Shown here: in pieces, positions 7,172-13,494 of the stretch
Position numbering within the stretch: the first letter of the stretch is position 1
How the letters are laid out: each line of letters begins with the position of its first letter
Assembly (NCBI GenBank): GCA_030626085.1
Contig: DAOUPQ010000030.1
Span: 1-13,494, forward strand
From: Flavobacteriia bacterium
GTDB taxonomy: Bacteria > Bacteroidota > Bacteroidia > Flavobacteriales > Flavobacteriaceae
Reading direction: 5' to 3'
DNA length: 13,494 bases
The notes under the pieces: model-generated
Told to the model about the DNA's origin: nothing
Database searches by the model: none
The model's input: the letters and a program-made list of their open reading frames with translations, nothing else
Translations under genes and position numbers: made by a program

Positions 7172-7555
7172 ATGAGTGACAAAGGTTATATTGAACAAGA
7201 AGAGATTTTTTCTCAGGTTTTGAGAGCAGGTCGTAGAACATACTTTTTTGACGTGAGAGAAACAAAAGCCGGTGATTATTATTTAACTATTACTGAGAGT
7301 AAAAAATTTACTCATGAAGACGGGTCATTTCATTACAAAAAACACAAAATTTATTTATACAAAGAAGATTTTGATACTTTTAGAGAAATGTTAGACAAAT
7401 CAACTGATTTTATCATTAATGAAAAAGGACAAGAAGTAATATCAGAACGTCATCAAAAAGATTTTCACAAACCAGATGAAGTACATACCAATAGTGAAGA
7501 AGTTGAAAAATCTTCTCCTGAAAGTTTTACAGATATCAATTTCGAAGATATTTAG
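7172..7555 (+). CDS. PUR-alpha-like DUF3276 nucleic-acid-binding protein
   Basis: This 127-residue cytosolic protein belongs to the DUF3276 family, whose fold is the PUR domain of eukaryotic Pur-alpha and of the Borrelia regulator BpuR. Residues about 8-85 form the domain: EIFSQVLRAGRRTYFFDVRE, the GDYYLTITESKKF strands, then HKIYLYKEDFDTFREML, the beta-beta-beta-beta-alpha pattern. The last 40 residues are acidic and low in complexity (EEVEKSSPESFTD), and are probably disordered. By analogy it binds single-stranded DNA or RNA, and in Borrelia such a protein controls gene expression; the target here is unknown. It has its own strong promoter 46 bases upstream and a terminator 9 bases after the stop, so it forms a monocistronic unit and is probably well expressed. 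The family is widespread in Bacteroidota. Confidence 0.9.
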   Translation: MSDKGYIEQEEIFSQVLRAGRRTYFFDVRETKAGDYYLTITESKKFTHEDGSFHYKKHKIYLYKEDFDTFREMLDKSTDFIINEKGQEVISERHQKDFHKPDEVHTNSEEVEKSSPESFTDINFEDI

Positions 7556-7563
7556 AAACCAAC

Positions 7564-7590
7564 AAAAGCCGCTTAAATAAGCGGTTTTTT
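7564..7590 (+). terminator. Intrinsic terminator after the PUR-domain gene
   Basis: A CCGCTT/AAGCGG stem (7569-7574 and 7579-7584) with loop AAAT is followed by six T residues (7585-7590). A preceding run AAAAG extends pairing into the T tract, so it could also work on the other strand. It begins 9 bases after the stop codon at 7553-7555. Confidence 0.88.
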
Positions 7591-7735
7591 ATATTATTTT
7601 ATTTTAAAACAATTTGCCCGGACCAATATTCCGGTACAAGAAATCATTTCTACAACACATGAAATTACTCTGGTTGTTAAAGAAACCGATATCAATAAAA
7701 GCTTTTCAATCCTTATTAATCTAAAGATATCATAA
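7589..7735 (+). pseudogene. Relic: C-terminal fragment of an ACT-domain (aspartokinase-like) protein
   Basis: This stretch reads as 48 open codons ending in TAA at 7733-7735, with no ATG in frame before the preceding stop (7574-7576). The peptide opens LYYFILKQFARTNIPVQEII, continues STTHEITLVVKETDINKSF and ends SILINLKIS. The alternation of helix and strand, the IISTT-HEITLVV strand and the final DINKSFSIL helix are what one expects of the last beta-alpha-beta part of an ACT domain. I recall a similar ending in a flavobacterial ACT-domain protein annotated as aspartate kinase, of roughly 220 residues. The upstream part of such a gene is missing and is replaced by the terminator of the PUR-domain gene. 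It is therefore most likely a truncated, unexpressed remnant. It is too short for certainty without a search. Confidence 0.5.
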
Positions 7736-7779
7736 TCTTTGCTCTGTATAATTTTTATTGGCTCTAAAAATAAAATGTT

Positions 7780-8217
7780 TTATCGAAGATTTTGATGATA
7801 TTTTTGTTGAAAATATTCAAAATACATATACAATTTATAGTTTACTTCCATTCCATAATCTACTGTAGGATCATAATCAATGCGTTGTTCGTATAAATTA
7901 GAATTGTAAATACTGGGTTGTAAAACACGTTGATTCCATTCGATAACATACACATTGTTTTTAAATTCTAAAGTGTGTTGCGAATAATAATTTATGGGTT
8001 TTTGAGTAACCAGCCATGAATCAAATCCAATTTCTATGATAATAATTTCATATTCTAATTCGTCGTTGGCTATTCTTATCGTATCCTGACTTGTTTTATT
8101 TTCTCTTTCTGTTGTATTGTTATTTTTAACCAGATCATTATTTGAACTTGTACTTTGAGAACTTGTACAACTGTAAATTAATAATGAAAAAACAATAATT
8201 ATCATCAAATTTTTCAT
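7780..8217 (-). CDS. DUF6146-type lipoprotein of unknown function
   Basis: This 145-residue protein has a lipoprotein signal peptide, MKNLMIIIVFSLLIYSC, with the lipobox cysteine at 17. A Ser/Thr/Asn-rich linker (18-45) follows, which probably tethers the domain to the membrane. The folded part (about 45-142) contains IRIANDELEYEIIIIEIGFD, WLVTQKPINYYS, YVIEWNQRVLQPSIYNSNLY and a tyrosine-rich end NYKLYMYFEYFQQKY. I recognise this pattern as the DUF6146 family of Bacteroidota, which has no assigned function. It lies 53 bases after the 2'-5' RNA ligase-like gene on the same strand and could share its transcript, though the functions give no obvious link. No terminator of the usual kind follows it. 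Confidence 0.82.
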   Translation of the reverse strand: MKNLMIIIVFSLLIYSCTSSQSTSSNNDLVKNNNTTERENKTSQDTIRIANDELEYEIIIIEIGFDSWLVTQKPINYYSQHTLEFKNNVYVIEWNQRVLQPSIYNSNLYEQRIDYDPTVDYGMEVNYKLYMYFEYFQQKYHQNLR

Positions 8218-8270
8218 AAAAGTAGAATTTAGAAATCATTGAATACTTAACAATTTTAATGCCAAAAATT

Positions 8271-8819
8271 TTAGTCATCAAAAGGAAACTCCTTATGAAT
8301 ATCCCAATGTTTACCATTGTGTTTTAGCAAAAATATACTATTAACTTTAAAAGAATTTTCAAACTTTTTTTCTTTATAATTTGACCAGACCTTATGAAAC
8401 ATCTCTTTGTTCAAATCACGTGTTGCAATGGTTAAATGTGGATAAATATTTTGATTGATCTCTATTTTATTAAATTCTAATTGGTTTATTAACAAACTAT
8501 TAAGCTTTTTATGAAGATTTATTATTGGTTTGTGATCAACAATATTAATAAAAATAACTCTAGGCGAAAAGCAACCAAAATCTAACAGATCAATATTAAA
8601 TTTATTTTGTTTGGCTGCAAAGTTTTTCAATTGAATGATCATCTGACTTTCATTTTCCTCAATTTTCCTAAAAGGCATTTGTAAAGTAACATGGGCAGGT
8701 GATTTTAAAGCATGATGAGCATTAAAATTCAATTTCATTTCCTCTTTCAATAATTTAATCTCTTTTCTTAATGAAAGATGCGGAATAAGTGCAATAAAAA
8801 AAAGCTTCTTTTTATCCAT
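8271..8819 (-). CDS. 2'-5' RNA ligase family protein (2H phosphoesterase)
   Basis: This 182-residue cytosolic protein carries the two His-x-Thr motifs that define the 2H phosphoesterase (LigT-like) superfamily: HVTL at 43-46 within SPAHVTLQMPF, and HLTI at 128-131 within IYPHLTIATRDL. The two motifs form one active site that acts on 2'-5' linkages or 2',3'-cyclic phosphates of RNA or nucleotides. Both His and both Thr are present, so it should be active. The true substrate of bacterial members is generally uncertain. The C-terminal strand VNSIFLLKHNGKHWDIHKEF is typical of the family. The gene lies 53 bases before the DUF6146-type lipoprotein on the same strand. A bidirectional terminator separates it from the efflux operon upstream. 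Confidence 0.9.
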   Translation of the reverse strand: MDKKKLFFIALIPHLSLRKEIKLLKEEMKLNFNAHHALKSPAHVTLQMPFRKIEENESQMIIQLKNFAAKQNKFNIDLLDFGCFSPRVIFINIVDHKPIINLHKKLNSLLINQLEFNKIEINQNIYPHLTIATRDLNKEMFHKVWSNYKEKKFENSFKVNSIFLLKHNGKHWDIHKEFPFDD

Positions 8820-8871
8820 GATATAAAATTACTAAAAAGAATATGTTTAGTTTCCATTAATTATTACAAAT

Positions 8872-8899
8872 AAAAAAAAGCCCTGATTACGGGCTTTTT
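8872..8899 (-). terminator. Intrinsic terminator of the MacAB-like efflux operon
   Basis: On the minus strand AAAAAGCCC (8899-8891) pairs with GGGCTTTTT (from 8883) around a 7-base loop, and the T tract runs on to eight T residues (plus-strand A run 8872-8879). It begins 24 bases after the stop of the adaptor gene. The A and T flanks are nearly symmetric, so it could also act on the plus strand. Confidence 0.85.
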
Positions 8900-8923
8900 A
8901 ACAATATTTTAGGTTAATAATTC

Positions 8924-10042
8924 TTATTCATCTTCTTCATCTTCTTTATCTTTCTTTTTCCCTTTCACCTTATTCCAAATTTTAATTTCATCATCAGCTG
9001 TTAAACCTGAGTCGATCTCTACATTGATACCATCAGAAATACCTAGTTTTATATCTCTTCTTTCAAATTCCTGATCACCTATCTTCACTTCAACATAAGG
9101 TTTATCTTCTTTTTTATCAAACTGTAATAAGGATTCTTTAATTGATAAAACACTATCCTTTTTTTCTAAAACAATATCAGCATTAGCACTATAACCGGCT
9201 CTTATAAAATAACTCTTATCTAAAGTAATATCAGCTTTGATCTTAAATTGTACTGCACCACTTTCTTCTGTTCCTTTTGGTGCAATAAATGTTAATCTAG
9301 CCGGAAACTTTTTACCATCTATAGCGCCAAGTGCGACTTCAATATCAATACCATCTTTTAATTTACCAACTTCTGCTTCATCAACTTTTCCTTCAAAAAT
9401 CATTTTGCTCATATCTGCAATTGAAGCGATAGTGGTACCTGCGTTAAAATTATTACTTTGAATAACCTGATATCCTTCTTTTACAGGAATTTCCAATATC
9501 ATACCTGAAATAGTTGCTCTAATATTTGTATTTGCCAAACCAGAAGAACTTGATGACCCTTTTTTTATAATCTGGTAATCATTTTGTGCATTGATAAGAT
9601 CTTGCTTAGCCTGATTGTAATTCAATTCGATAGTCTCAAAATCCTTTCGTGAAATTACACCACTGTCATATAATTTTTTATTTCGATTATAGATTATTTT
9701 GGCATTATCTACTTGTAATTTCATTTTATTTATTCTGCCTCTGGCATTTGTTAATGCTTGCTCATTAGGCACAACCCTCACTTTAGCAAGTAAATCACCT
9801 TTTTTAACTTCAGCTCCTTCTTCAATAAATATTTCATCAATAATACCTGATATTTGAGGTTTAATCTCGACCTCTTCTAAAGGTATTACTTTTCCCGTGG
9901 CTACAGTTTTTCTAACAATATTTGTCTTAAATGGTTTTTCTGTCTCATAAGATATAGCCGATTTATTATTTTTCTTGCCAAACCAAATTAATACAGCTAT
10001 TAATGCTATGGCAATTCCGCCAAATATTAAAGTTTTTTTCAT
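8924..10042 (-). CDS. MacA/HlyD-type periplasmic adaptor of an efflux pump
   Basis: This 372-residue protein is the membrane fusion subunit linking the inner-membrane permeases to an outer-membrane channel. An N-terminal membrane anchor (about 4-22) is followed by the first half of the lipoyl-like domain (about 50-90, VEIKPQISGIIDEIFIEEGA then VKKGDLLAKV). A coiled-coil hairpin spans about 92-160. The second lipoyl half (about 172-210) contains IRATISGMILEIPVKEGYQV, then come the beta-barrel (213-290) and the membrane-proximal domain (295-356). A run of serines at 163-167 lies at the base of the hairpin. The tail KGKKKDKEDEEDE is strongly charged and unusual for the family. It is the last gene of the four-gene operon, 31 bases after the second permease. 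The architecture fits MacA, but the substrate is unknown. Confidence 0.93.
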   Translation of the reverse strand: MKKTLIFGGIAIALIAVLIWFGKKNNKSAISYETEKPFKTNIVRKTVATGKVIPLEEVEIKPQISGIIDEIFIEEGAEVKKGDLLAKVRVVPNEQALTNARGRINKMKLQVDNAKIIYNRNKKLYDSGVISRKDFETIELNYNQAKQDLINAQNDYQIIKKGSSSSSGLANTNIRATISGMILEIPVKEGYQVIQSNNFNAGTTIASIADMSKMIFEGKVDEAEVGKLKDGIDIEVALGAIDGKKFPARLTFIAPKGTEESGAVQFKIKADITLDKSYFIRAGYSANADIVLEKKDSVLSIKESLLQFDKKEDKPYVEVKIGDQEFERRDIKLGISDGINVEIDSGLTADDEIKIWNKVKGKKKDKEDEEDE

Positions 10043-10073
10043 TATGATCTATTTTATTCTGTTTGATTATTAA

Positions 10074-11318
10074 TTATTCATCTCTTAAAGCATCTATCGG
10101 CTTAATACTAACTGCTGTTTGAGCAGGAATCAAGCCAATAAGAGTACCTAAAATTACCAAAGTAACGGCAGCAATTATTATAACAGGAATATCAACTGTT
10201 GGATTGGTTAAAACCGCATCATCACCTTTACCTATGGTTGTATCAATAATCATCAATACAATTCCTCCAAAAATAATTCCTAAAGCTCCAGCTATACTTG
10301 TTAAAAAAACTGATTCTAAAATAATTTGACGTTTTATCTCCCAAGGTTTTGCTCCTAATGCACGTCTTATTCCAATTTCATTTGTTCTCTCTTTCACTGT
10401 TATTAATAATATATTACCTATTGCAAATACTCCTGCAATTAAAGTGGCAATACCAACAAACCAGGTCAAAAACTGCATACCTTTTAAAAATCCGGTTACT
10501 TTATCTATTTCTTTTCCCAAATTAAAGCTACCAAATGCTCTATTATCCTTTGGGTGTACTTTATGGATGTTTTTTAGTAATAGCTTAACATCGGCTTCTA
10601 TTTGAGATATATCAAACTCGGGTTGTCCGGTAATCATCATCCATCCCATAGTATCTCCTGTATTGTAAACTTGCTGATAAGTAGTAAAAGGTATATGAAT
10701 TGCACCTTGAGGTCCTCCCATTTTAACCTGCCCCTCTTTGTATAAGCCCACAACTTTGTAGTTTATATTATTGATCTTGATATACTGTTCTATAGGATAT
10801 TCATCTTTATCAAAAAGCTGCTTATAAATTTCATTTTCTATAACACATACTTTTTTCTTTTCCTTTATGTCATTATGATTGATAAATCTTCCATAAACCA
10901 AATCCTTTTTCTCAACTTTATCCAATTCAGGATAATCTCCATAAATACCAAATGTTCCAGATTTAAAATTATTTGTAGCTAAACCCTGTGTTTGATGTCT
11001 TGGCACTACAAATTCTAAACCATCTATTTCACTTTTTATCTTATCAAGATCTGACATCTTAAGTGTTACTCTTTTTCCTTCCTGGAAACCTTTAAATGGT
11101 TTACTTGTTGATTGTGCCCATACAAAAACACTATTGGTAGCAAAGTTTCCAAATAATTTATTAAAATTATTCTCCATCCCTCTTGCAGCTCCCAATAAAA
11201 CAACCAATAAAAAAATACCCCACATTACGCCAATAATCGTAATAGCAGTACGCAATTTATTTTTACGAATACTTCCGTAAATCTCCTGCCATGTATCTTG
11301 ATCAAATAAAAATTTCAT
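10074..11318 (-). CDS. MacB/FtsX-type ABC permease, second subunit
   Basis: This 414-residue inner-membrane permease has no ATPase domain. The first membrane helix is at about 23-44 (LRTAITIIGVMWGIFLLVVL). A large MacB-type periplasmic domain follows (about 45-275), then three more helices at about 280-306, 331-358 and 377-398. The cytoplasmic coupling segment VKERTNEIGIRRALGAKPWE (308-327) is the FtsX/MacB hallmark that contacts the ATPase, and the end SIKPIDALRDE is also typical. It is clearly related to the permease encoded just upstream (28-base gap) but diverged from it, so the two probably form a heterodimer. Family members export macrolides, peptides, lipoproteins or siderophores; nothing here selects among these. 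Confidence 0.93.
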   Translation of the reverse strand: MKFLFDQDTWQEIYGSIRKNKLRTAITIIGVMWGIFLLVVLLGAARGMENNFNKLFGNFATNSVFVWAQSTSKPFKGFQEGKRVTLKMSDLDKIKSEIDGLEFVVPRHQTQGLATNNFKSGTFGIYGDYPELDKVEKKDLVYGRFINHNDIKEKKKVCVIENEIYKQLFDKDEYPIEQYIKINNINYKVVGLYKEGQVKMGGPQGAIHIPFTTYQQVYNTGDTMGWMMITGQPEFDISQIEADVKLLLKNIHKVHPKDNRAFGSFNLGKEIDKVTGFLKGMQFLTWFVGIATLIAGVFAIGNILLITVKERTNEIGIRRALGAKPWEIKRQIILESVFLTSIAGALGIIFGGIVLMIIDTTIGKGDDAVLTNPTVDIPVIIIAAVTLVILGTLIGLIPAQTAVSIKPIDALRDE

Positions 11319-11346
11319 ATTTTATTATCTATTGTTCAATTCTTTA

Positions 11347-12579
11347 CTATTCATCGTTTAATGCAACAATTGGTTTTATTCGTGCAGCTCTTTTCGCAGG
11401 AATATAACCTGCAATTGTACCTGCAATCACTAAAACTATGGTTGCCCCAACAACAACATAGGTTTCAACACTTGGATTTATGATAAAGAAATCTTCTAAT
11501 TTATCTCCAATGGAATTTAATACAAAAATACCAATCATTAAACCAGAATAACCGGCAATAGCTGTTACAAAAATTGATTCTAACATGATCATGCCTATGA
11601 TTGATTTTGGGGTTGCTCCAATAGCTTTTCTAATACCCAACTCTTTGGTACGTTCTTTAACTATATAAACCATAATATTACTAATTCCAATAATTCCTGC
11701 TATCAAAGTACCTATACCTATAAATAGAATTATAACATTAAGTACCATCATAAATTGCTGTACACCCTTTGCTCCTTCAGCGTAATTTTGGACTCTCAGT
11801 GCTCCCTGATCCCGTGGATCAATATTGTGTTTTTCCTTTAGCATTTTAGTAAGTGTTCTGGTAAATGCTAATGCTTGATCGACACTTAATTTAGGATTAT
11901 AGGTTAATCCAAACCTATCCAACTCGTCATTATCACGATACATTCCTTGAGCCGTTGTAAAAGGTGTATAAATATATCGTTCATCGTTATCACCACCAGG
12001 ATCACTAAAAACACCTACAACTTTATACGAAATACCATCTAAATTTATATTTTTACCCATAGCACTCAATTCACCAAAAAGATCTTTTTCCACCAATCTC
12101 CCAACAGCAATAACCTTTGCTCTTTTTTGGATATCTAAGACACTTAAAAATCTACCATCAATAATTTCTGATGATTCTAATGGCTGATAATCAGGATAAA
12201 CTCCTCTTACAGTATATCTATTCTGTTCTCCTTTATAAACTGCCTGAACATTATATCTTTCAATATTTGGACTAAAGAATTGGATATCATCTTCAAACTT
12301 TTCATTGATAAACTTTGTATCATCATTTTTAAATTGGATCTTTCTACCACTTTGTAATCCTTTATAAGGCTTGGTCGTTCTACCTGATCTAATATAAACT
12401 GAATTTTGAGCATCGCCTGCAAACTGTTTTTCAAAAGTGTGCTTTAAACCATTTCCTATTCCAAACAAAAGTGTAAATAGCAATATTGCAAATGCTCTAG
12501 TAAACCCAGAAAGAATAGTTCTTAATTTATTCTTATTTAGGGTTTGGAACATTTCTATCCAACGATCTAAATCAAACAT
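11347..12579 (-). CDS. MacB/FtsX-type ABC permease, first subunit
   Basis: This 410-residue inner-membrane permease has the same layout as its neighbour: helix 1 at about 25-45, a MacB-type periplasmic domain (about 46-272), helix 2 at 275-305, helix 3 at 327-355 and helix 4 at 374-395. The coupling segment VKERTKELGIRKAIGATPKS lies at 307-326, and the protein ends RIKPIVALNDE. Helix 1 starts with LSGFTRAFAILLF, which departs from the LGVxxG-like pattern seen in the second permease and in MacB. Both permeases share the SVY/F...TTKPYKG or TSKPFKG segment after the first helix, which points to an old duplication. The gene starts 4 bases after the ATPase stop, so the two are translationally close. 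Confidence 0.93.
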   Translation of the reverse strand: MFDLDRWIEMFQTLNKNKLRTILSGFTRAFAILLFTLLFGIGNGLKHTFEKQFAGDAQNSVYIRSGRTTKPYKGLQSGRKIQFKNDDTKFINEKFEDDIQFFSPNIERYNVQAVYKGEQNRYTVRGVYPDYQPLESSEIIDGRFLSVLDIQKRAKVIAVGRLVEKDLFGELSAMGKNINLDGISYKVVGVFSDPGGDNDERYIYTPFTTAQGMYRDNDELDRFGLTYNPKLSVDQALAFTRTLTKMLKEKHNIDPRDQGALRVQNYAEGAKGVQQFMMVLNVIILFIGIGTLIAGIIGISNIMVYIVKERTKELGIRKAIGATPKSIIGMIMLESIFVTAIAGYSGLMIGIFVLNSIGDKLEDFFIINPSVETYVVVGATIVLVIAGTIAGYIPAKRAARIKPIVALNDE

Positions 12580-12583
12580 TTGA

Positions 12584-13282
12584 TTATACTTTTGCTTTTA
12601 CAATTTTAGGTTTTCTTTCATCACTCATAATGATACCATCTTTTAAGCGAATAATTCTATCGGTTTGTTCGGCAATATCTTCCTCATGTGTAATCACCAA
12701 AATCGTCATACCTTCATCATGGATATCACTTAATAATTCCATTATTTGTTCTGAAGTAACCGAATCTAACGCTCCGGTAGGCTCATCAGCTAAAATTAAT
12801 TTTGGTTGGGTAACCAAAGCTCTAGCTACAGCAACTCTTTGTTTTTCACCTCCTGAAAGTTCATTCGGCAAATGGTCGGCTCTATCTTTTAGACCAACTT
12901 TTTCTAAATATTTTAAAGCTATCCTTTGTCTTTCTTTTCTTTTAACACCTTTATAATACAAAGGAAGTGCTACATTTTCAAGTGCATTTTTATAGGTGAT
13001 CAAATTAAAAGATTGAAATACAAATCCTAAAAATTTATTACGCAAAATTGCCGCTTTTTTCTCATCAAGATTTTCAATTAATTGATTGTTTAGATAATAA
13101 TTACCCTCATCATGAGTATCTAATAATCCTATAATATTTAGTAATGTAGATTTTCCGGAACCTGATGATCCCATAATCGATACAAATTCACCTTCTTTTA
13201 TATGAAGATCTAATCCCTTTAATACATGTAGAGAATCCTTTCCTATGGGATACGATTTATGAAGTTTTTCAAGTTTTATCAT
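12584..13282 (-). CDS. MacB/LolD-type ABC ATPase of the efflux operon
   Basis: This 232-residue ATPase powers the two permeases that follow. Walker A is GSSGSGKST at 38-46, the Q-loop Gln is at 90, the signature LSGGEKQR at 142-149, Walker B LILADEP at 162-168 with catalytic Glu 167, and the H-loop His at 199. All are intact. The open frame can be extended by seven codons to a TTG at 13303. That TTG is the last three bases of a perfect -7 promoter element, so I place the start at the ATG at 13282, giving the usual family N-terminus MIKLEKLHKSY. It is the first gene of the operon. Its ATPase is a separate protein, unlike E. coli MacB where it is fused to the permease. Confidence 0.93.
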   Translation of the reverse strand: MIKLEKLHKSYPIGKDSLHVLKGLDLHIKEGEFVSIMGSSGSGKSTLLNIIGLLDTHDEGNYYLNNQLIENLDEKKAAILRNKFLGFVFQSFNLITYKNALENVALPLYYKGVKRKERQRIALKYLEKVGLKDRADHLPNELSGGEKQRVAVARALVTQPKLILADEPTGALDSVTSEQIMELLSDIHDEGMTILVITHEEDIAEQTDRIIRLKDGIIMSDERKPKIVKAKV

Positions 13283-13300
13283 TTGGTTATTTTGGTTTTT

Positions 13301-13308
13301 CAAATATA
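13301..13308 (-). promoter_or_regulatory. Candidate -7 element of the efflux operon promoter
   Basis: TATATTTG on the minus strand matches the Bacteroidota -7 consensus TAnnTTTG and lies 18 bases before the ATG at 13282, predicting a short leader. No TTG is found at the usual -33 distance, so the promoter may be weak or need an activator. Confidence 0.4.
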
Positions 13309-13374
13309 AAAATCGTTTGTTATTAAATCTCTTAAGCCTTTGTTAAAAATTAAAAAAATATTAAATAAATGAAC

Positions 13375-13481
13375 TACCTCGACCCAAGGGTACGAGGTAT
13401 CAAGCGGAAAGAATTTATTTTAAATTTTACGAAAACCTTAGGTTTTCAAACTTTCCTCTTGACCACCGACGCAAGCGTCGG
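13375..13481. repeat. Three-hairpin inverted array (REP/BIME-like element)
   Basis: Hairpin A (13375-13399) pairs TACCTCG with CGAGGTA around a nested ACCC-AA-GGGT. It is followed by an arm TCAAGCGGAAAG (13400-13411). A central hairpin GAAAACC-TTA-GGTTTTC spans 13431-13447. The matching arm CTTTCCTCTTGA (13451-13462) is the reverse complement of the first arm with one mismatch. Hairpin C (13466-13481) is CCGACGC-AA-GCGTCGG. The layout is thus hairpin, arm, central hairpin, inverted arm, hairpin, like two REP units facing each other. The stems are more GC-rich than the surrounding DNA, and no coding capacity is evident. The element may continue past the right edge. It could instead be a non-autonomous mobile element or a structured RNA. 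Confidence 0.5.
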
Positions 13482-13494
13482 GGAATTCTTTTGA

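Noticed and set aside
7740..7779. AT-rich hairpin-like sequence just after the DUF6146-type lipoprotein gene (TTTTTA...TAAAAA).
   Set aside because: The stem contains only A-T pairs and is no stronger than expected from base composition, so I do not call it a terminator.
8820..8871. Possible promoter for the 2'-5' RNA ligase-like gene.
   Set aside because: A TTTG is present on the minus strand, but the only -7 candidate (TATTCTTT) matches the consensus poorly.
12207..12434. Minus-strand frame of 75 codons within the first permease gene.
   Set aside because: It overlaps the permease in another frame on the same strand, and the permease has clear family motifs there.
13436..13494. Eighteen open codons on the minus strand running in from the right edge and ending at a TAA.
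   Set aside because: They fall inside the hairpin array and encode no recognisable protein end; the repeat explains the sequence better.
1..13494. Search for CRISPR arrays, tRNA or rRNA genes, transposases, prophage or defence genes.
   Set aside because: No regularly spaced repeats, cloverleaf sequences or relevant proteins were seen; the genes are ordinary chromosomal ones.

Overview
The window is a low-GC stretch of a chromosome from a member of the Bacteroidota, most likely a flavobacterium-like organism. Three things point there: the gene families (a Bacteroidota-type long NusB, DUF1573 lipoprotein, PUR-alpha-like DUF3276 and a DUF6146-type lipoprotein), the lack of clear Shine-Dalgarno sequences, and -7 promoter elements of the TAnnTTTG type in front of several genes. 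It reads as core chromosome rather than a mobile island. I saw no transposase, phage gene, CRISPR array, tRNA or rRNA.

Region 1 (1-5156, all minus strand) is a housekeeping block read from right to left: nusB, a DUF1573 lipoprotein, yajC, a strong intrinsic terminator, a YbbR-domain membrane protein, coaE, then a sensor histidine kinase and the first 29 codons of its response regulator, cut by the window edge. It covers transcription antitermination, Sec-translocon accessory function, coenzyme A synthesis and envelope sensing. The terminator between yajC and the YbbR gene shows that the longest open frame for the YbbR gene begins too far upstream. The gap in front of the kinase carries five phased TTAACA-like elements that could be an autoregulatory site.

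Region 2 (5157-7735, plus strand) starts from a divergent promoter region. It holds an MdlA/BmrC-like half ABC exporter with Asp in place of the catalytic Walker B Glu, then a small PUR-domain nucleic-acid-binding protein with the best promoter in the window and a clean terminator. Directly after that terminator lies a start-less fragment of about 48 codons that looks like the C-terminal end of an ACT-domain (aspartokinase-like) protein, probably a gene relic.

Region 3 (7780-8819, minus strand) holds a DUF6146-type lipoprotein and a 2'-5' RNA ligase family (2H phosphoesterase) protein.

Region 4 (8872-13308, minus strand) is one compact operon for a MacAB-like tripartite efflux or export pump: a separate ATPase, two different MacB/FtsX-type permeases, a MacA/HlyD-type adaptor, then an intrinsic terminator. 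No TolC-type outer membrane channel is present here. Upstream of the operon, at the right edge, is a compact array of three hairpins with an inverted pair of 12-bp arms (13375-13481). It resembles a bacterial interspersed mosaic (REP/BIME-like) element and is the least explained structure in the window.

Nothing here proves a new defence or biosynthetic system. The items most worth a second look are the hairpin array, the ACT-domain relic, the phased repeats before the two-component genes, and the terminator-corrected start of the YbbR gene.
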